A stretch of 64,000 nt of DNA from Aestuariivirga litoralis (GTDB lineage: Bacteria; Pseudomonadota; Alphaproteobacteria; Rhizobiales; Aestuariivirgaceae): assembly GCF_015714715.1 (NCBI RefSeq), contig NZ_WAHS01000002.1, positions 62,001-126,000 of the forward strand, written 5' to 3'. Of the stretch, positions 1 through 9,276 are shown piece by piece. The stretch's first letter is position 1. Every line of letters begins with the position of its first letter. A program made the translations under genes and the position numbers. The notes below the pieces were generated by a model. That model made no database searches and was not told the origin of the DNA. It saw nothing but the letters and a program-made list of their open reading frames with translations.

Positions 1-5
1 AACAT

Positions 6-1520
6 ATGGCCCTGCCCGTTCTTTCTAAAACCCAGATTCTGAACCAGCTTGATAGTGGCTATCACTGGACCGGCAGCACCATAACTTATTCCGTTCCCAC
101 ATCCGTGAGCTCGATGACGGGATCATATGAGAAGACCAGCTTCACGGCCTTGAGTGCACAGCAAACCAGCGCCTTCCAGCTGGCCATCAGCCTGTGGAGC
201 GATGTGATCGCCAAGCCGGTGGTGAACGCTGGCACAGGCAGGGCAAATATCACTGTCGGCAATTTCAATGACAGCACTGGCAGCGATTACGCTCATACCT
301 ATTTCCCGACCTGGGGCTCCGTTTGGTTCAACACCTTCTTCAACGGCGTGAACTACGGCAAGACCAATGACCTTGTGCACCCCACGGTGGGGCTGCACGG
401 CTTTGCCACTTACATTCACGAATTGGGCCATGGCTTCGGCCTTGATCATGCAGGCAACTACAATGCCGGCAACGGCACGCCAGCGCCGGGAAGCTATCAA
501 GACAGCACAGTTTATTCGATCATGTCCTATTTCGGCCCAAGCATGGGCGACGGCACCGACAGCAGAACCCATGTGAAATACAGCCAGGAAGTGGCCTGGG
601 GCAGCTGGGGCGGCTATGACGCACAGACGCCGATGCTGAATGACGTGATGACCATGCAGAACATGTATGGCGTGTCCACCACCACCCGCACCGGCAACAC
701 GACCTATGGCTATCATTCCAATGTGACCGGCGGTGCGGCCTCGATTTATAATTTTGACACCAACACCCACCCGGTCATGTGCATCTTCGACTCCTCGGGC
801 ATTGATACGCTGGACTTGAGCGGTGATGCGCATAATGACCAGATCAATCTGAACTCCGGCGCCTTCAGCAATGTGATGGGCCTGACCAACAACCTCTCAA
901 TCGCCTATTCCTGCACCATTGAAAACGCCACTGGCGGCAGCGGCAATGACACCATCACCGGCAATGCCGAAGCCAATAAGCTGCTGGGCGGTGCTGGTAA
1001 TGACATCATCTCGGGCGGCGCAGGTGCAGACAACATGGACGGCGGCAGCGGCATCAACACGCTTGATTACTCGAGCAGTGCGGCAGGCGTGAACATCAAC
1101 CTGGCCACGCTGAAGGCCAGCGGCGGCGACGCGACAGGCGATACGTTCTTGAACTTCCAGAATGTGACGGGTTCATTGACTGGCGCCGACACGTTGGTTG
1201 GCAATGGCGCAGCAAACACGTTGTCCGGCGGCAATGGCAACGATTTCCTGCAGGGCGGTGGCGGCGATGACAAGCTGACCGGCGGCGCAGGCGCAGACAT
1301 GTTCCAGTTCCTCACCGGCGATGGCGGCCGCGATGAAATCACCGACTTCAAGATCGGCACCGATCACGTCCAGCTGTCGAAGAGCTTTGCGGCCAGCTTC
1401 GCGGCGCTGCATTTCACCATGTCTGGCGACAGCGCCGTTCTGACGATGGGCAACGAAACCATCGTGTTCGATCACATCGCGATGAACCAACTGCACGCCA
1501 GCGATTTCATTTTCGTGTAA
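6..1520 (+). CDS. Serralysin-type RTX metalloprotease (peptidase M10)
   Basis: Predicted secreted zinc endopeptidase. The zinc site HELGHGFGLDH starts near residue 138 (HExxHxxGxxH), and a Met-turn, SIMSYF, lies near residue 171. Glycine/aspartate nonapeptide RTX repeats (GGSGND, GGAGND, GGAGAD types) occupy about residues 312-360 and 400-432 and should form a calcium-binding beta-roll. There is no N-terminal signal peptide, which fits type I secretion through a C-terminal signal. The 504-residue length is normal for the family. Only five bases precede the ATG in the window, so the ribosome site cannot be judged, but the N-terminus (INQLDSGYHWTG-like) resembles family starts. No ABC exporter or inhibitor gene is adjacent. 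Confidence 0.9.
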   Translation: MALPVLSKTQILNQLDSGYHWTGSTITYSVPTSVSSMTGSYEKTSFTALSAQQTSAFQLAISLWSDVIAKPVVNAGTGRANITVGNFNDSTGSDYAHTYFPTWGSVWFNTFFNGVNYGKTNDLVHPTVGLHGFATYIHELGHGFGLDHAGNYNAGNGTPAPGSYQDSTVYSIMSYFGPSMGDGTDSRTHVKYSQEVAWGSWGGYDAQTPMLNDVMTMQNMYGVSTTTRTGNTTYGYHSNVTGGAASIYNFDTNTHPVMCIFDSSGIDTLDLSGDAHNDQINLNSGAFSNVMGLTNNLSIAYSCTIENATGGSGNDTITGNAEANKLLGGAGNDIISGGAGADNMDGGSGINTLDYSSSAAGVNINLATLKASGGDATGDTFLNFQNVTGSLTGADTLVGNGAANTLSGGNGNDFLQGGGGDDKLTGGAGADMFQFLTGDGGRDEITDFKIGTDHVQLSKSFAASFAALHFTMSGDSAVLTMGNETIVFDHIAMNQLHASDFIFV

Positions 1521-1527
1521 GTCGCCT

Positions 1528-1550
1528 CTGCTGACTTAGTGTGTCAGCAG
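1528..1550 (+). terminator. Hairpin after the protease gene
   Basis: Perfect 8-bp inverted repeat CTGCTGAC/GTCAGCAG with a 7-nt loop, starting 7 nt after the protease stop codon. Only a weakly T-rich stretch (ATATTCTATTCC) follows, so it is a weak terminator or a 3'-end stabilising hairpin. Confidence 0.4.
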
Positions 1551-1593
1551 GGATATTCTATTCCTGCATTTCATCCCTCTGCAGGAGCGCTTC

Positions 1594-2028
1594 GTGCTGA
1601 CGCCATTTGAAACAAAATCCGTTCGCATGGAACGCTTTCTGCTGGTCTCGGTGCAAGCCCCCACCGAAGACATGGAGCGTATTGCCGCCGCCATCGGCGA
1701 ACTCACGCCGCTGCCACTGGGCAAGTATGACCAGAACACCTTTGAGACAGCGACGGGTCTGGAACGCTACCGCCCGCTTGAAGGCGCGGCGGCGGGTGCT
1801 GAAACAGACCTGCGAAAACGGCCGGGCGTCGCCACGCTCAATTTCCAGATTCCGCCTGACCAGCCATTGCTGGAGAAAATCGTCGAACGCATCTTTCAGG
1901 TGCACTCCTATCAGGAGCCGGTGATCATCGTGCAGGAGGTTCTGGCCAGCCGCTCCAAGGGGCTCGACGACAAGGACAATCCGCACCGCTGGTGGAACAC
2001 CACCGGTGACTGGAAGAAGAAGGCCTAG
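1594..2028 (+). CDS. NIF3/YqfO-like PII-fold domain protein
   Basis: A 144-residue protein. The segment GKYDQ...RYRPLEGA...HSYQEPVI matches the pattern of the ferredoxin-like (PII/CutA-like) insert of NIF3/YqfO proteins (GNYD...FRPLEG...HPYEEP). Similar stand-alone proteins in databases are sometimes mislabelled structural toxin RtxA, and no toxin feature is visible. Start chosen: GTG at 1594 with AGGAG at 1583-1587, 6 nt upstream; ATG 1627 is the alternative. The stop codon overlaps that of cydB on the other strand by 4 nt. Function unknown. Confidence 0.7.
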   Translation: MLTPFETKSVRMERFLLVSVQAPTEDMERIAAAIGELTPLPLGKYDQNTFETATGLERYRPLEGAAAGAETDLRKRPGVATLNFQIPPDQPLLEKIVERIFQVHSYQEPVIIVQEVLASRSKGLDDKDNPHRWWNTTGDWKKKA

Positions 2029-3026
2029 TGATAGCCGCCGTGCTCATCCGTCTTGCCGCGGAACACCCAATAGGCATGCGCGGTATAGATCAGGATGATC
2101 GGCAGCAGCACGACTGTTCCCGCCAGTAGGAAGCTCAAGGAAATATCCGGCCCTGCGGCTTCCCAGATGGTCACTGATGTAGGCACGATATAGGGATAGA
2201 AGCTGATGCCCAGCCCTATGAAACAGGCGATAAACACCCCCAGCACGGCCACGAAGGGCAACCAGTCCGACTTCTCGTTGAGGCCGAGCCAGAAGATGCC
2301 CGCACAGGCCACAACCAAAGCCGGCACCAGCGATGTGTACAGCACCGCCGGCCAGACCAGCCATTTGGTGAAATAGTCGCCATTAATGAACGGCGTCCAC
2401 AGCGACACGATGCCGATGAGCACCAGCAATGCGACGCCCAGCACCCGTGCTTTGATGCGCGCATTTTTCTGCAGGTCGCCGCTGGTTTTCAGGATCAGCC
2501 AGCACGCGCCAAGTGTGGCATAGCCCACTAAGACAGCCAGCCCCGTGAGCAGACTGAAGGGATTGAACCAATCGAAGGACCCGCCTGCAAAAGCCCTGTT
2601 GGCCACCGGAATGCCATGCACCAGCGTGCCCAACGAAACGCCCTGCATGAACGCCGCCAGCGCCGAGCCGCCAAAGAAAGCCCAATCCCACCACGGCAGG
2701 CTATGGGTGGCGCGCGGGCGGAATTCAAAGGCCACGCCGCGCAGAATGAGACCCAGCAGCATCAGTGTCAGCGGGAGATAGAGCGCCGGCAGGATGATCG
2801 AATAGGCCAGCGGAAACACCGCCAGCAAACCCCCGCCGCCCAGCACCAGCCAGGTTTCATTGCCGTCCCAGACGGGCGCAATGGTGTTCATCATTACATC
2901 GCGGTGTTTTTCGTCGCGCTCGGTGAGGAACAGCGTGCCGATGCCGAGGTCAAATCCATCAAGGATCACATAGAGCATCACCGCAACAGCGATGAGAAAG
3001 GCCCAGATCAGCGGATAATCAAGCAT
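2025..3026 (-). CDS. cydB: Cytochrome bd-type quinol oxidase subunit II
   Basis: Hydrophobic 333-residue multi-spanning membrane protein with the CydB N-terminal pattern (ILDGFDLGIGTLFL near residues 22-35) and the conserved WDGNETWLVLGGG stretch. With CydA it forms the inner-membrane oxidase that reduces oxygen with electrons from quinol without pumping protons. Its start overlaps the 3' end of cydA by 8 nt, so the two are co-translated. No cydX-like small ORF follows, because the gene ends inside the stop codon of the convergent gene. No cydCD assembly genes are in the window. Confidence 0.93.
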   Translation of the reverse strand: MLDYPLIWAFLIAVAVMLYVILDGFDLGIGTLFLTERDEKHRDVMMNTIAPVWDGNETWLVLGGGGLLAVFPLAYSIILPALYLPLTLMLLGLILRGVAFEFRPRATHSLPWWDWAFFGGSALAAFMQGVSLGTLVHGIPVANRAFAGGSFDWFNPFSLLTGLAVLVGYATLGACWLILKTSGDLQKNARIKARVLGVALLVLIGIVSLWTPFINGDYFTKWLVWPAVLYTSLVPALVVACAGIFWLGLNEKSDWLPFVAVLGVFIACFIGLGISFYPYIVPTSVTIWEAAGPDISLSFLLAGTVVLLPIILIYTAHAYWVFRGKTDEHGGYH

Positions 3027-4410
3027 GATTTCCTCCTTCGCCGCTCATCGACGCGCTGCGCAGCGGGCCTTCATCGAGGGCGGGCACATCCACTTCAGGC
3101 CCGGCAAAGAACAGCCGTGCGATGTAAAGCGCGCCCGCGCCGAAAACCACAAAATAGGTGAGCACAAAGGCCAGCAGCGAAAATCCGACCAGCGGTGCCG
3201 GCACCGGCGACAGCGAGTCCTTGGTGAGCAGGAAGCCATAGACCGTATATGGCTGGCGGCCCACTTCAGTCGTCACCCAGCCCGCCAGCACGGCGATGAA
3301 CCCGGCAGGCGTCATCACTGCCGCCGCCCAGAGGAACAAGGGCGTGGCGTAGAGCTTGCCGCGCCAGCGCAGATAGAGGCTCCACAGGCCCAGCCCGAAA
3401 ATCGCAAAGCCGATGCCCACCATCAAGCGGAAGGACCAGAACACGATGGACGCGTTGGGCCGCTTGTCCTTCGGGAAATCCTTGAGGCCCTTCACCACGC
3501 CATCCACGCTGTGCGTAAGGATCAGCGAGCCGAGCCTCGGGATCTCAATCGTGTAGCGCATCATTTCGGCTTCATCGTCCGGTATGCCGAACAGAATGAG
3601 CGGCTGCCCGGCGCGGGTTTCATAATCGCCTTCCATCGCGGCCACTTTGGCCGGCTGGTATTCCAGTGTGTTCAGCCCGTGCAGATCGCCTGCGATAATC
3701 TGGATGGGTGCAACCAGCGTGGCCATCCACATCGCCATCGACAACATGCGGCGCGAGGCAGGCTCGCCGCCCTTGTGGCGCAGCACATGGAATGCCCCCA
3801 CGCCACCCACGACGAGCGCAGTGGTGAGATAGGCCGCCAGCACCATATGCACCAGCCGGTACGGGAACGAGGGCGTGAACATGACCTTCCACCAATCGGT
3901 GGGGATGAACTGTCCCGCCGCGTTGATCTCGAATCCCTGCGGCGTCTGCATCCAGCTATTGGCCATCAGAATCCAGGTGGCCGATACCAATGTGCCGGTC
4001 GCCACCATCAGCGTGGCGAAGAAATGCAGGCGCGGTCCCACCCGCTCGCGGCCAAACAGCATGACACCGAGAAAGCCCGCTTCCAGAAAGAACGCCGAAA
4101 ACACTTCATAACCCATCAGCGGGCCGATCACTGGGCCGGCCTTGTCGGAAAACACCGACCAGTTGGTGCCGAATTCGTAGGACATGACGAGGCCAGACAC
4201 CACGCCCATGCCGAAGACCACGGCGAATATCTTTTTCCAGTAATCAAAAAGCTTGCGGTATTCAGACTTGCCGGTGCGCAGGTCGAGAAATTCCAGCACC
4301 GCCAGATAACTCGCGAGCCCGATGGAGAAAGCCGGCAGCACGATATGGAAGGAAATGGTGAAGGCAAATTGTGCCCGCGCCAAAGTCAATACATCAAGAC
4401 CCATCCACAT
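3019..4410 (-). CDS. cydA: Cytochrome bd-type quinol oxidase subunit I
   Basis: Membrane subunit carrying the haems and quinol site of the bd oxidase. Visible features are the N-terminal haem-ligand region (SFHIVLPAF, His near residue 22), the GWVTTEVGRQPW-like motif (here GRQPY), and a compact 463-residue length against about 520 in E. coli. The short form suggests a reduced Q-loop, as in cyanide-insensitive CIO-type oxidases. It is first in a cydAB pair. The upstream neighbour is a LacI-type gene on the same strand, about 50 nt away, and there is no obvious shared regulation. Confidence 0.93.
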   Translation of the reverse strand: MWMGLDVLTLARAQFAFTISFHIVLPAFSIGLASYLAVLEFLDLRTGKSEYRKLFDYWKKIFAVVFGMGVVSGLVMSYEFGTNWSVFSDKAGPVIGPLMGYEVFSAFFLEAGFLGVMLFGRERVGPRLHFFATLMVATGTLVSATWILMANSWMQTPQGFEINAAGQFIPTDWWKVMFTPSFPYRLVHMVLAAYLTTALVVGGVGAFHVLRHKGGEPASRRMLSMAMWMATLVAPIQIIAGDLHGLNTLEYQPAKVAAMEGDYETRAGQPLILFGIPDDEAEMMRYTIEIPRLGSLILTHSVDGVVKGLKDFPKDKRPNASIVFWSFRLMVGIGFAIFGLGLWSLYLRWRGKLYATPLFLWAAAVMTPAGFIAVLAGWVTTEVGRQPYTVYGFLLTKDSLSPVPAPLVGFSLLAFVLTYFVVFGAGALYIARLFFAGPEVDVPALDEGPLRSASMSGEGGNHA

Positions 4411-4460
4411 GCGGTGATTTCCCGTTTCAAACGCATCATAGGCCGTAAAAACCGGTTAGG

Positions 4461-5489
4461 TCAGGGCAGATTGTCGCGCATGAAAATGTCGATGCGGATG
4501 CGCTCCTGTGCTTCGATCACGGTGGAATTATCGGCCTTGGCCATCAGCACGCGCACAGCGGATCGCACTTCATGTCCGGGGTCCTGGTTGATGATCACAT
4601 CAATGGTGCCCCTGATCAGCGCGCGGCGCGAACCTTCGGTCACTTCATGCGCGATGAACACCACATGCTTGGCGCGGCCACCCACTTCCAATGCAGCCGT
4701 GATGCCCGCCGTGCCACCACCAACGTTATAAATGCCCAGCAGATCGGGATGCTCGCGCAGCAGCTGCTTGGCCAGTTCTTCCGACCGCTCCATGTTGTCG
4801 CGCGATTCCCGCACCGGCAGCACCAGCAGATCAGGGAACTCATGCGCCATCACCTGCTCGAAACCGAACTGACGCTCAATATGGTCGCGCAAGGCCAGCG
4901 AGCCGGCAAACAGGCCCACCTTGCCTTTGCGCCCATGCAGGAAGCGGCCCATCAGCCCGGCCACGGTGCGCCCGGCAGACGAGTTGTCGATGCCTGCATA
5001 ATGCAGGCGTTTCGAACCCGGCACGTCTGACACGAGCGTGACCACGGCAACGCCCTTGGCCACCAAAGCATTGATCGCCTCGCGCACCGCCGGGTGATCC
5101 AGCGCCACCACGGCCACGCCATCGATGCCCTCTTCCAGCCCATCCAGCACCTTGGCCAGCAGCGGGCCGTCAAACACGTCCACCCGCTTGACCATGATGG
5201 CCACGCGCTCGCCCGCCATGCGGCGAGCTGCCTCTTCAACCTCTTCAGAAATGCGGTTCATGAACTCGCCCGCCGTGTTGGGCAGCACGAACCAGAAACG
5301 ATATTCGCGGCCGCGCGCCAGGCGGGCCGCTATGCGGTCGGGCTGGTAGTTCAACTCACGGATGGCGGCTTCGACTTTTTCAATCGTGCGCGCCTTGACT
5401 CCCGGCCTGCGGTTCAGCACACGATCAATGGTGGCCACAGAGACGCCCGCTTTCTGGGCCACATCCTGAATTGTTATTTTTGCCATCAT
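4461..5489 (-). CDS. LacI-family transcriptional regulator
   Basis: A 342-residue repressor. The N-terminal helix-turn-helix (ITIQDVAQKAGVSVATIDRVLN, about residues 5-26) is followed by the hinge NYQPDRIAARLARG and a periplasmic-binding-protein-like sugar-binding domain. Two tandem ATGs (5489, 5486) could start it. It is divergent from the hydantoinase operon at 5549 with only 59 nt between them, so it is the likely regulator of that operon. A small palindrome lies in the gap. The effector is unknown; LacI proteins with this type of ligand domain usually bind sugars or polyols. Confidence 0.9.
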   Translation of the reverse strand: MMAKITIQDVAQKAGVSVATIDRVLNRRPGVKARTIEKVEAAIRELNYQPDRIAARLARGREYRFWFVLPNTAGEFMNRISEEVEEAARRMAGERVAIMVKRVDVFDGPLLAKVLDGLEEGIDGVAVVALDHPAVREAINALVAKGVAVVTLVSDVPGSKRLHYAGIDNSSAGRTVAGLMGRFLHGRKGKVGLFAGSLALRDHIERQFGFEQVMAHEFPDLLVLPVRESRDNMERSEELAKQLLREHPDLLGIYNVGGGTAGITAALEVGGRAKHVVFIAHEVTEGSRRALIRGTIDVIINQDPGHEVRSAVRVLMAKADNSTVIEAQERIRIDIFMRDNLP

Positions 5490-5508
5490 TCTTTTGAAGC
5501 GAATCTAT

Positions 5509-5517
5509 CAAGACTTG
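5509..5517. promoter_or_regulatory. Possible LacI-family operator
   Basis: CAAGACTTG is a 9-nt palindrome around one central base in the 59-nt gap between the divergent regulator and hydantoinase genes. LacI-family operators are palindromes of this kind but usually longer, so this is a weak assignment based on position. Confidence 0.3.
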
Positions 5518-5548
5518 TCAAACGCCAATCATTCGGTAACAACATCTT

Positions 5549-7627
5549 ATGGCACTTCCCCTCAAACTGGCTGCTGATATCGGCGGCACATTCACCGACA
5601 TTGTTCTCGAGCAAGGAAAAAAGCGCTGGAGCGGCAAGATACTCACCACGGTCCACGCGCCTGAAGTGGCCGTGCTGGAAGGCTTGCAACAAGTCATCCG
5701 CGATGCGGGCTTCAAGCCATCCGACGTGGATGTCTTCATTCATGGCACCACGCTGGCCACCAATGCTCTCATCGAACGCAAGGGCGCCAAGACGGCCTTC
5801 ATCACCACCGAAGGCTTCCGCGATGTGATCGAGCAAGGTTATGAAAAGCGCTTCGACCATTATGATTTAATGATTGACCGCGCCTCGCCACTGGTGCCGC
5901 GCCATCTGCGTCTCGGCATCAAGGAACGCCTGGCCACCAATGGCGATGTGCTGATTCCGCTGGACGAGTCAGCCGTACCTGCGCTGGCCGCCACCATCCG
6001 CGAAGAAGGCTGCAAGGCCGTGGCCATCGGGCTTTTGCATTCCTATGCGCATGAAAGCCATGAACGCCGCATTGCCGAGCTACTGAAGCCATTGCTGCCG
6101 GATGACGTGACCATCTGCCTGTCATCGGAAGTCGCACCCGAAATCCGCGAATATGAGCGCTTCTCCACCACGGTCGCCAATGCGTATGTGCGCCCGCTGA
6201 TGGCCAGCTACCTGTTCCGCCTGCGCGACGGCCTGGCCCAGCTGGGCATGGAATGCCCGCTCTATCTAATGATGTCCGGCGGTGGCTTGACCACGCTAGA
6301 AACGGCTGCGCGCTTCCCGATCCGTTTGGTTGAATCCGGCCCTGCAGGTGGCGCGATCCTGGCCAGCCGCATGGCACAGAGTCTCGATCTGCCGGAAGTG
6401 TTGTCTTTCGACATGGGCGGCACGACTGCAAAAATCTGCCTGCTGTCTGATGCAGAGCCTGAACGTGCGCACCGCTTCGAGATCGCGCGTGCCTATAAGG
6501 ACATGAAGGGCTCCGGTATTCCGGTCCGCATTCCCGTGATTGAAATGGTGGAGATCGGTGCCGGCGGTGGCTCCATCGCGCGCGTCGATAAATTGGGCCG
6601 TCTCACTGTCGGCCCCGATAGCGCGGGTTCTACCCCCGGCCCCGTCTCTTATGGGCGTGGTGGCACGATGCCGACGGTCACCGATGCCAATGTGGTGCTG
6701 GGCAAGATCGATCCGGAATTCTTTGCCGGTGGCAAAGTGAAACTGGAAATTGATGGCGCCAAAAATGCCTTCGCCGAACAGATCGGCAGCACGCTTGGGC
6801 TGAAAGATTTCTGGCCCGCCGCAGGCGTGGCCGAAATCGTGGAAGAGAACATGGCCAATGCCGCGCGCGTGCATGCCATTGAGCGCGGCAAAGACATTGC
6901 CAATTGCGTGATGATCGCCTTCGGTGGCGGCGCACCGCTGCATGCTTGCAGATTGGCCGAGAAAGTCGGCGTGTCAAAAATCATTGTGCCACTGGGCGCG
7001 GGCGTGGGTTCCGCCATCGGCTTTTTGCAAGCGCCCGTCGCTTATGAAATCACCAAGAGCGCTGCCGTCAATCTCGATCACTTCGATGCGGCAAAGGTCA
7101 ACCAACTTCTCAAGACCATGGCGCAAGATGCTGAATCTGTTGTCAAACCCGCCATGGAAAAAGGCAAACCTTCGCTCACCATCAAAGCCGATTGCCGCTA
7201 TGTCGGCCAAGGCCATGAGATCCAGGTTTCCCTACCCGTCCGTACACTGACGAATGCCGATGGAAAGAAATTGAAGGCTGCGTTCGAGAGCGCCTACAAG
7301 GCGATCTATGGCCTGGTGATCCCCGGTCAGCAGGCCGAGGCGATCACCTGGTCGGTGACTTCATCATCGCCCATCCCGAAAGTGGAACGCGCCAAGAAGG
7401 CACCGAAGAAGGCCGCCCCCAAGCCGCTGCGCACTCGCCAGATTTTCGATGCTGCAGCAGGCAAGCTGATGAGCGCGCCGGTTTACTGGCGCTTCGATAT
7501 GCCGCCCGGTTCTGCAATCAAGGGCCCGGCGATCATTGCCGAGCATGAAACGTCCACGATCGTCGGCAGCCGCTTCAAGGCCGAGATCAACAGCCTCGGT
7601 CAGATCGTGATGGAGAAGGTGAAATGA
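5549..7627 (+). CDS. Hydantoinase/oxoprolinase subunit A (HyuA family)
   Basis: A 692-residue member of the ATP-dependent hydantoinase A/5-oxoprolinase family. Two actin-like phosphate-binding segments are visible: ADIGGTFTDIV near residues 9-19 and SFDMGGTTAK near residue 288. Family members, with HyuB, open cyclic amides such as N-methylhydantoin or 5-oxoproline, or carboxylate ketones; the substrate cannot be read from sequence. First gene of five overlapping genes (ATGA junctions throughout) read away from a LacI-type regulator. No hydantoin racemase, carbamoylase or permease gene accompanies it, so classic hydantoin salvage is not supported. Confidence 0.9.
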   Translation: MALPLKLAADIGGTFTDIVLEQGKKRWSGKILTTVHAPEVAVLEGLQQVIRDAGFKPSDVDVFIHGTTLATNALIERKGAKTAFITTEGFRDVIEQGYEKRFDHYDLMIDRASPLVPRHLRLGIKERLATNGDVLIPLDESAVPALAATIREEGCKAVAIGLLHSYAHESHERRIAELLKPLLPDDVTICLSSEVAPEIREYERFSTTVANAYVRPLMASYLFRLRDGLAQLGMECPLYLMMSGGGLTTLETAARFPIRLVESGPAGGAILASRMAQSLDLPEVLSFDMGGTTAKICLLSDAEPERAHRFEIARAYKDMKGSGIPVRIPVIEMVEIGAGGGSIARVDKLGRLTVGPDSAGSTPGPVSYGRGGTMPTVTDANVVLGKIDPEFFAGGKVKLEIDGAKNAFAEQIGSTLGLKDFWPAAGVAEIVEENMANAARVHAIERGKDIANCVMIAFGGGAPLHACRLAEKVGVSKIIVPLGAGVGSAIGFLQAPVAYEITKSAAVNLDHFDAAKVNQLLKTMAQDAESVVKPAMEKGKPSLTIKADCRYVGQGHEIQVSLPVRTLTNADGKKLKAAFESAYKAIYGLVIPGQQAEAITWSVTSSSPIPKVERAKKAPKKAAPKPLRTRQIFDAAAGKLMSAPVYWRFDMPPGSAIKGPAIIAEHETSTIVGSRFKAEINSLGQIVMEKVK

Positions 7628-9276
7628 GCAAGCAACCCTCCAGCGCCAACAAGGCCCTCGAAGCCATTCGCACCCAGGTGATGTGGAACCGCCTGATCGC
7701 GGTTGTGGAAGAACAGGCGCAATCGCTTTTGCGCACAGCCTTCGGCACCATCACGCGTGAGGCCGGTGATCTTTCCGCCGGTGTTTATGATCCAGAAGGC
7801 CGGATGATCGCGCAGGCGATGACCGGCACGCCGGGCCATGTGAATACGATGGCCACCGCCGTGAAGCACTTCTTCAAATGGTATCCACAATCCACCATGA
7901 AGCCGGGTGATGTTTACATCACCAATGACCCCTGGCTCGGCACCGGACATCTGTTCGACTACGTGATGATGACGCCGGTGTTCCTCGGCAAGAAGCTCGT
8001 CGCCTTCTTCGCCTCCACCTGCCACGTGATCGATGTGGGCGGCATTGGCTTTTCGGCCAAGGGCAATTCCTCCTTCGATGAAGGCATGTATGTGCCGCAT
8101 ATGATGCTGCGCAAACAGGGCGTGCTGAATGATGACCTGATGAAGGTCATCCTCGGCAACACCCGCAATCCGGTGGAAGTGAAGGGCGACCTGCTTTCGC
8201 TGGTCTCCGCCAATGATACGGGCGCGCGCCGCCTCGTCGAGATGATGACGGAATTCAAGCTGCCGTCCCTCGACAAGCTGGCCAAGCACATCCTCACTCA
8301 GTCCGAAAAGGGCATGCGCGAAGCCATCAAGGCGCTGCCCAATGGCGAATGGTCCTATGAGCTGCCGCTCGATGGCTATGAAAAGCCCATCGTCATCAAG
8401 GCCAAGCTGATCATCAACAATGGCAAGGTGACGGTGGATTACCGCGGCACTTCGTCTGTTTCAATCTACGGCATTAACAGCCCGCGCACCTACACGGAAG
8501 CCTATACAGTCTTCGCGCTGAAGGCGATTGTGGCCCCGCATGTGCCGAACAACATCGGCTCGCTCTCCTGCTTCGACATTGAGACCGACCCGCACACCGT
8601 GGTGGACCCGATCCGCCCCTCGCCCGTCACCTCGCGCCATGTCACCGGGCAAATGCTGGCCGATGCCGTGTTCGGCTGCCTATGCCAGACACTTCCGGGC
8701 AAGGTGCAAGCTGAAAGCGCCGGCTCCATCTGGATGCTGATGTTCAACTCGGCCCATGGGAAAGTGGACCCCGCATTGCTGAAAAACGCGCAGGAATATG
8801 CCGTGCTCTCCATCGGCCTCGGTGGCATTGGCGGCAGGCCAGGCAAGGACGGCCTGTCATGCATGGCCTTCCCCTCCGGCATCGGCGGCATTCCTGTTGA
8901 AATCATTGAGGGCCAGTGCCCGCTCTGGTTCAAGGAAAAGCAGTTCCTGCCCAATTCCGGCGGTGACGGCGAATGGCGCGGCGGACTTTCGCAGCGCTTT
9001 GAAGTGCGCAACCGTGAGGCCACACCCTTCACCATTTCAGCTGCCACCTTTGACCGTATCCGCAACGCTGCTCAGGGCCGCGATGGCGGCAAGCCGGGCT
9101 CGCTCGGCATTGCCAAGCTTGCATCGGGCGCGCATCTTCCCGACAAGGGCGTGCATCTGGTGCCGAGCGGCGATGCCTTGATCATTGAGCTGCCCGGTGG
9201 CGGCGGCTTTGGTGATCCAGCAAAACGTACGTCTGAGAACCGCGCAGCCGACAAGAAAGCGGGAGTAGTGACATGA
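7624..9276 (+). CDS. Hydantoinase/oxoprolinase subunit B (HyuB family)
   Basis: A 550-residue partner of the HyuA-type protein upstream. Typical family stretches include DPEGRMIAQAMTGTPGHVN near the N-terminus, YITNDPWLGTGHLFDYVMM near residue 100, and a C-terminal LPGGGGFGDPAKR. Length agrees with stand-alone HyuB. The start ATG overlaps the hyuA stop (ATGA), and its own stop overlaps the next start in the same way, implying coupled translation and fixed stoichiometry. Substrate unknown. Confidence 0.9.
   Translation: MSKQPSSANKALEAIRTQVMWNRLIAVVEEQAQSLLRTAFGTITREAGDLSAGVYDPEGRMIAQAMTGTPGHVNTMATAVKHFFKWYPQSTMKPGDVYITNDPWLGTGHLFDYVMMTPVFLGKKLVAFFASTCHVIDVGGIGFSAKGNSSFDEGMYVPHMMLRKQGVLNDDLMKVILGNTRNPVEVKGDLLSLVSANDTGARRLVEMMTEFKLPSLDKLAKHILTQSEKGMREAIKALPNGEWSYELPLDGYEKPIVIKAKLIINNGKVTVDYRGTSSVSIYGINSPRTYTEAYTVFALKAIVAPHVPNNIGSLSCFDIETDPHTVVDPIRPSPVTSRHVTGQMLADAVFGCLCQTLPGKVQAESAGSIWMLMFNSAHGKVDPALLKNAQEYAVLSIGLGGIGGRPGKDGLSCMAFPSGIGGIPVEIIEGQCPLWFKEKQFLPNSGGDGEWRGGLSQRFEVRNREATPFTISAATFDRIRNAAQGRDGGKPGSLGIAKLASGAHLPDKGVHLVPSGDALIIELPGGGGFGDPAKRTSENRAADKKAGVVT

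Noticed and set aside
123-833. Long minus-strand ORF opposite the serralysin gene
   Set aside because: No domain or ribosome site, and it is antisense to a gene with clear zinc and RTX motifs.
1594-2028. RTX structural toxin
   Set aside because: Similar proteins carry this label in databases, but the sequence has no RTX repeats and matches the NIF3/YqfO insert.
3025-4731. Long plus-strand ORF (568 codons) opposite cydA
   Set aside because: It is rich in His, Arg and Gln, has no recognisable domain, and lies exactly antisense to the well-supported cydA, so it is a codon-bias shadow.
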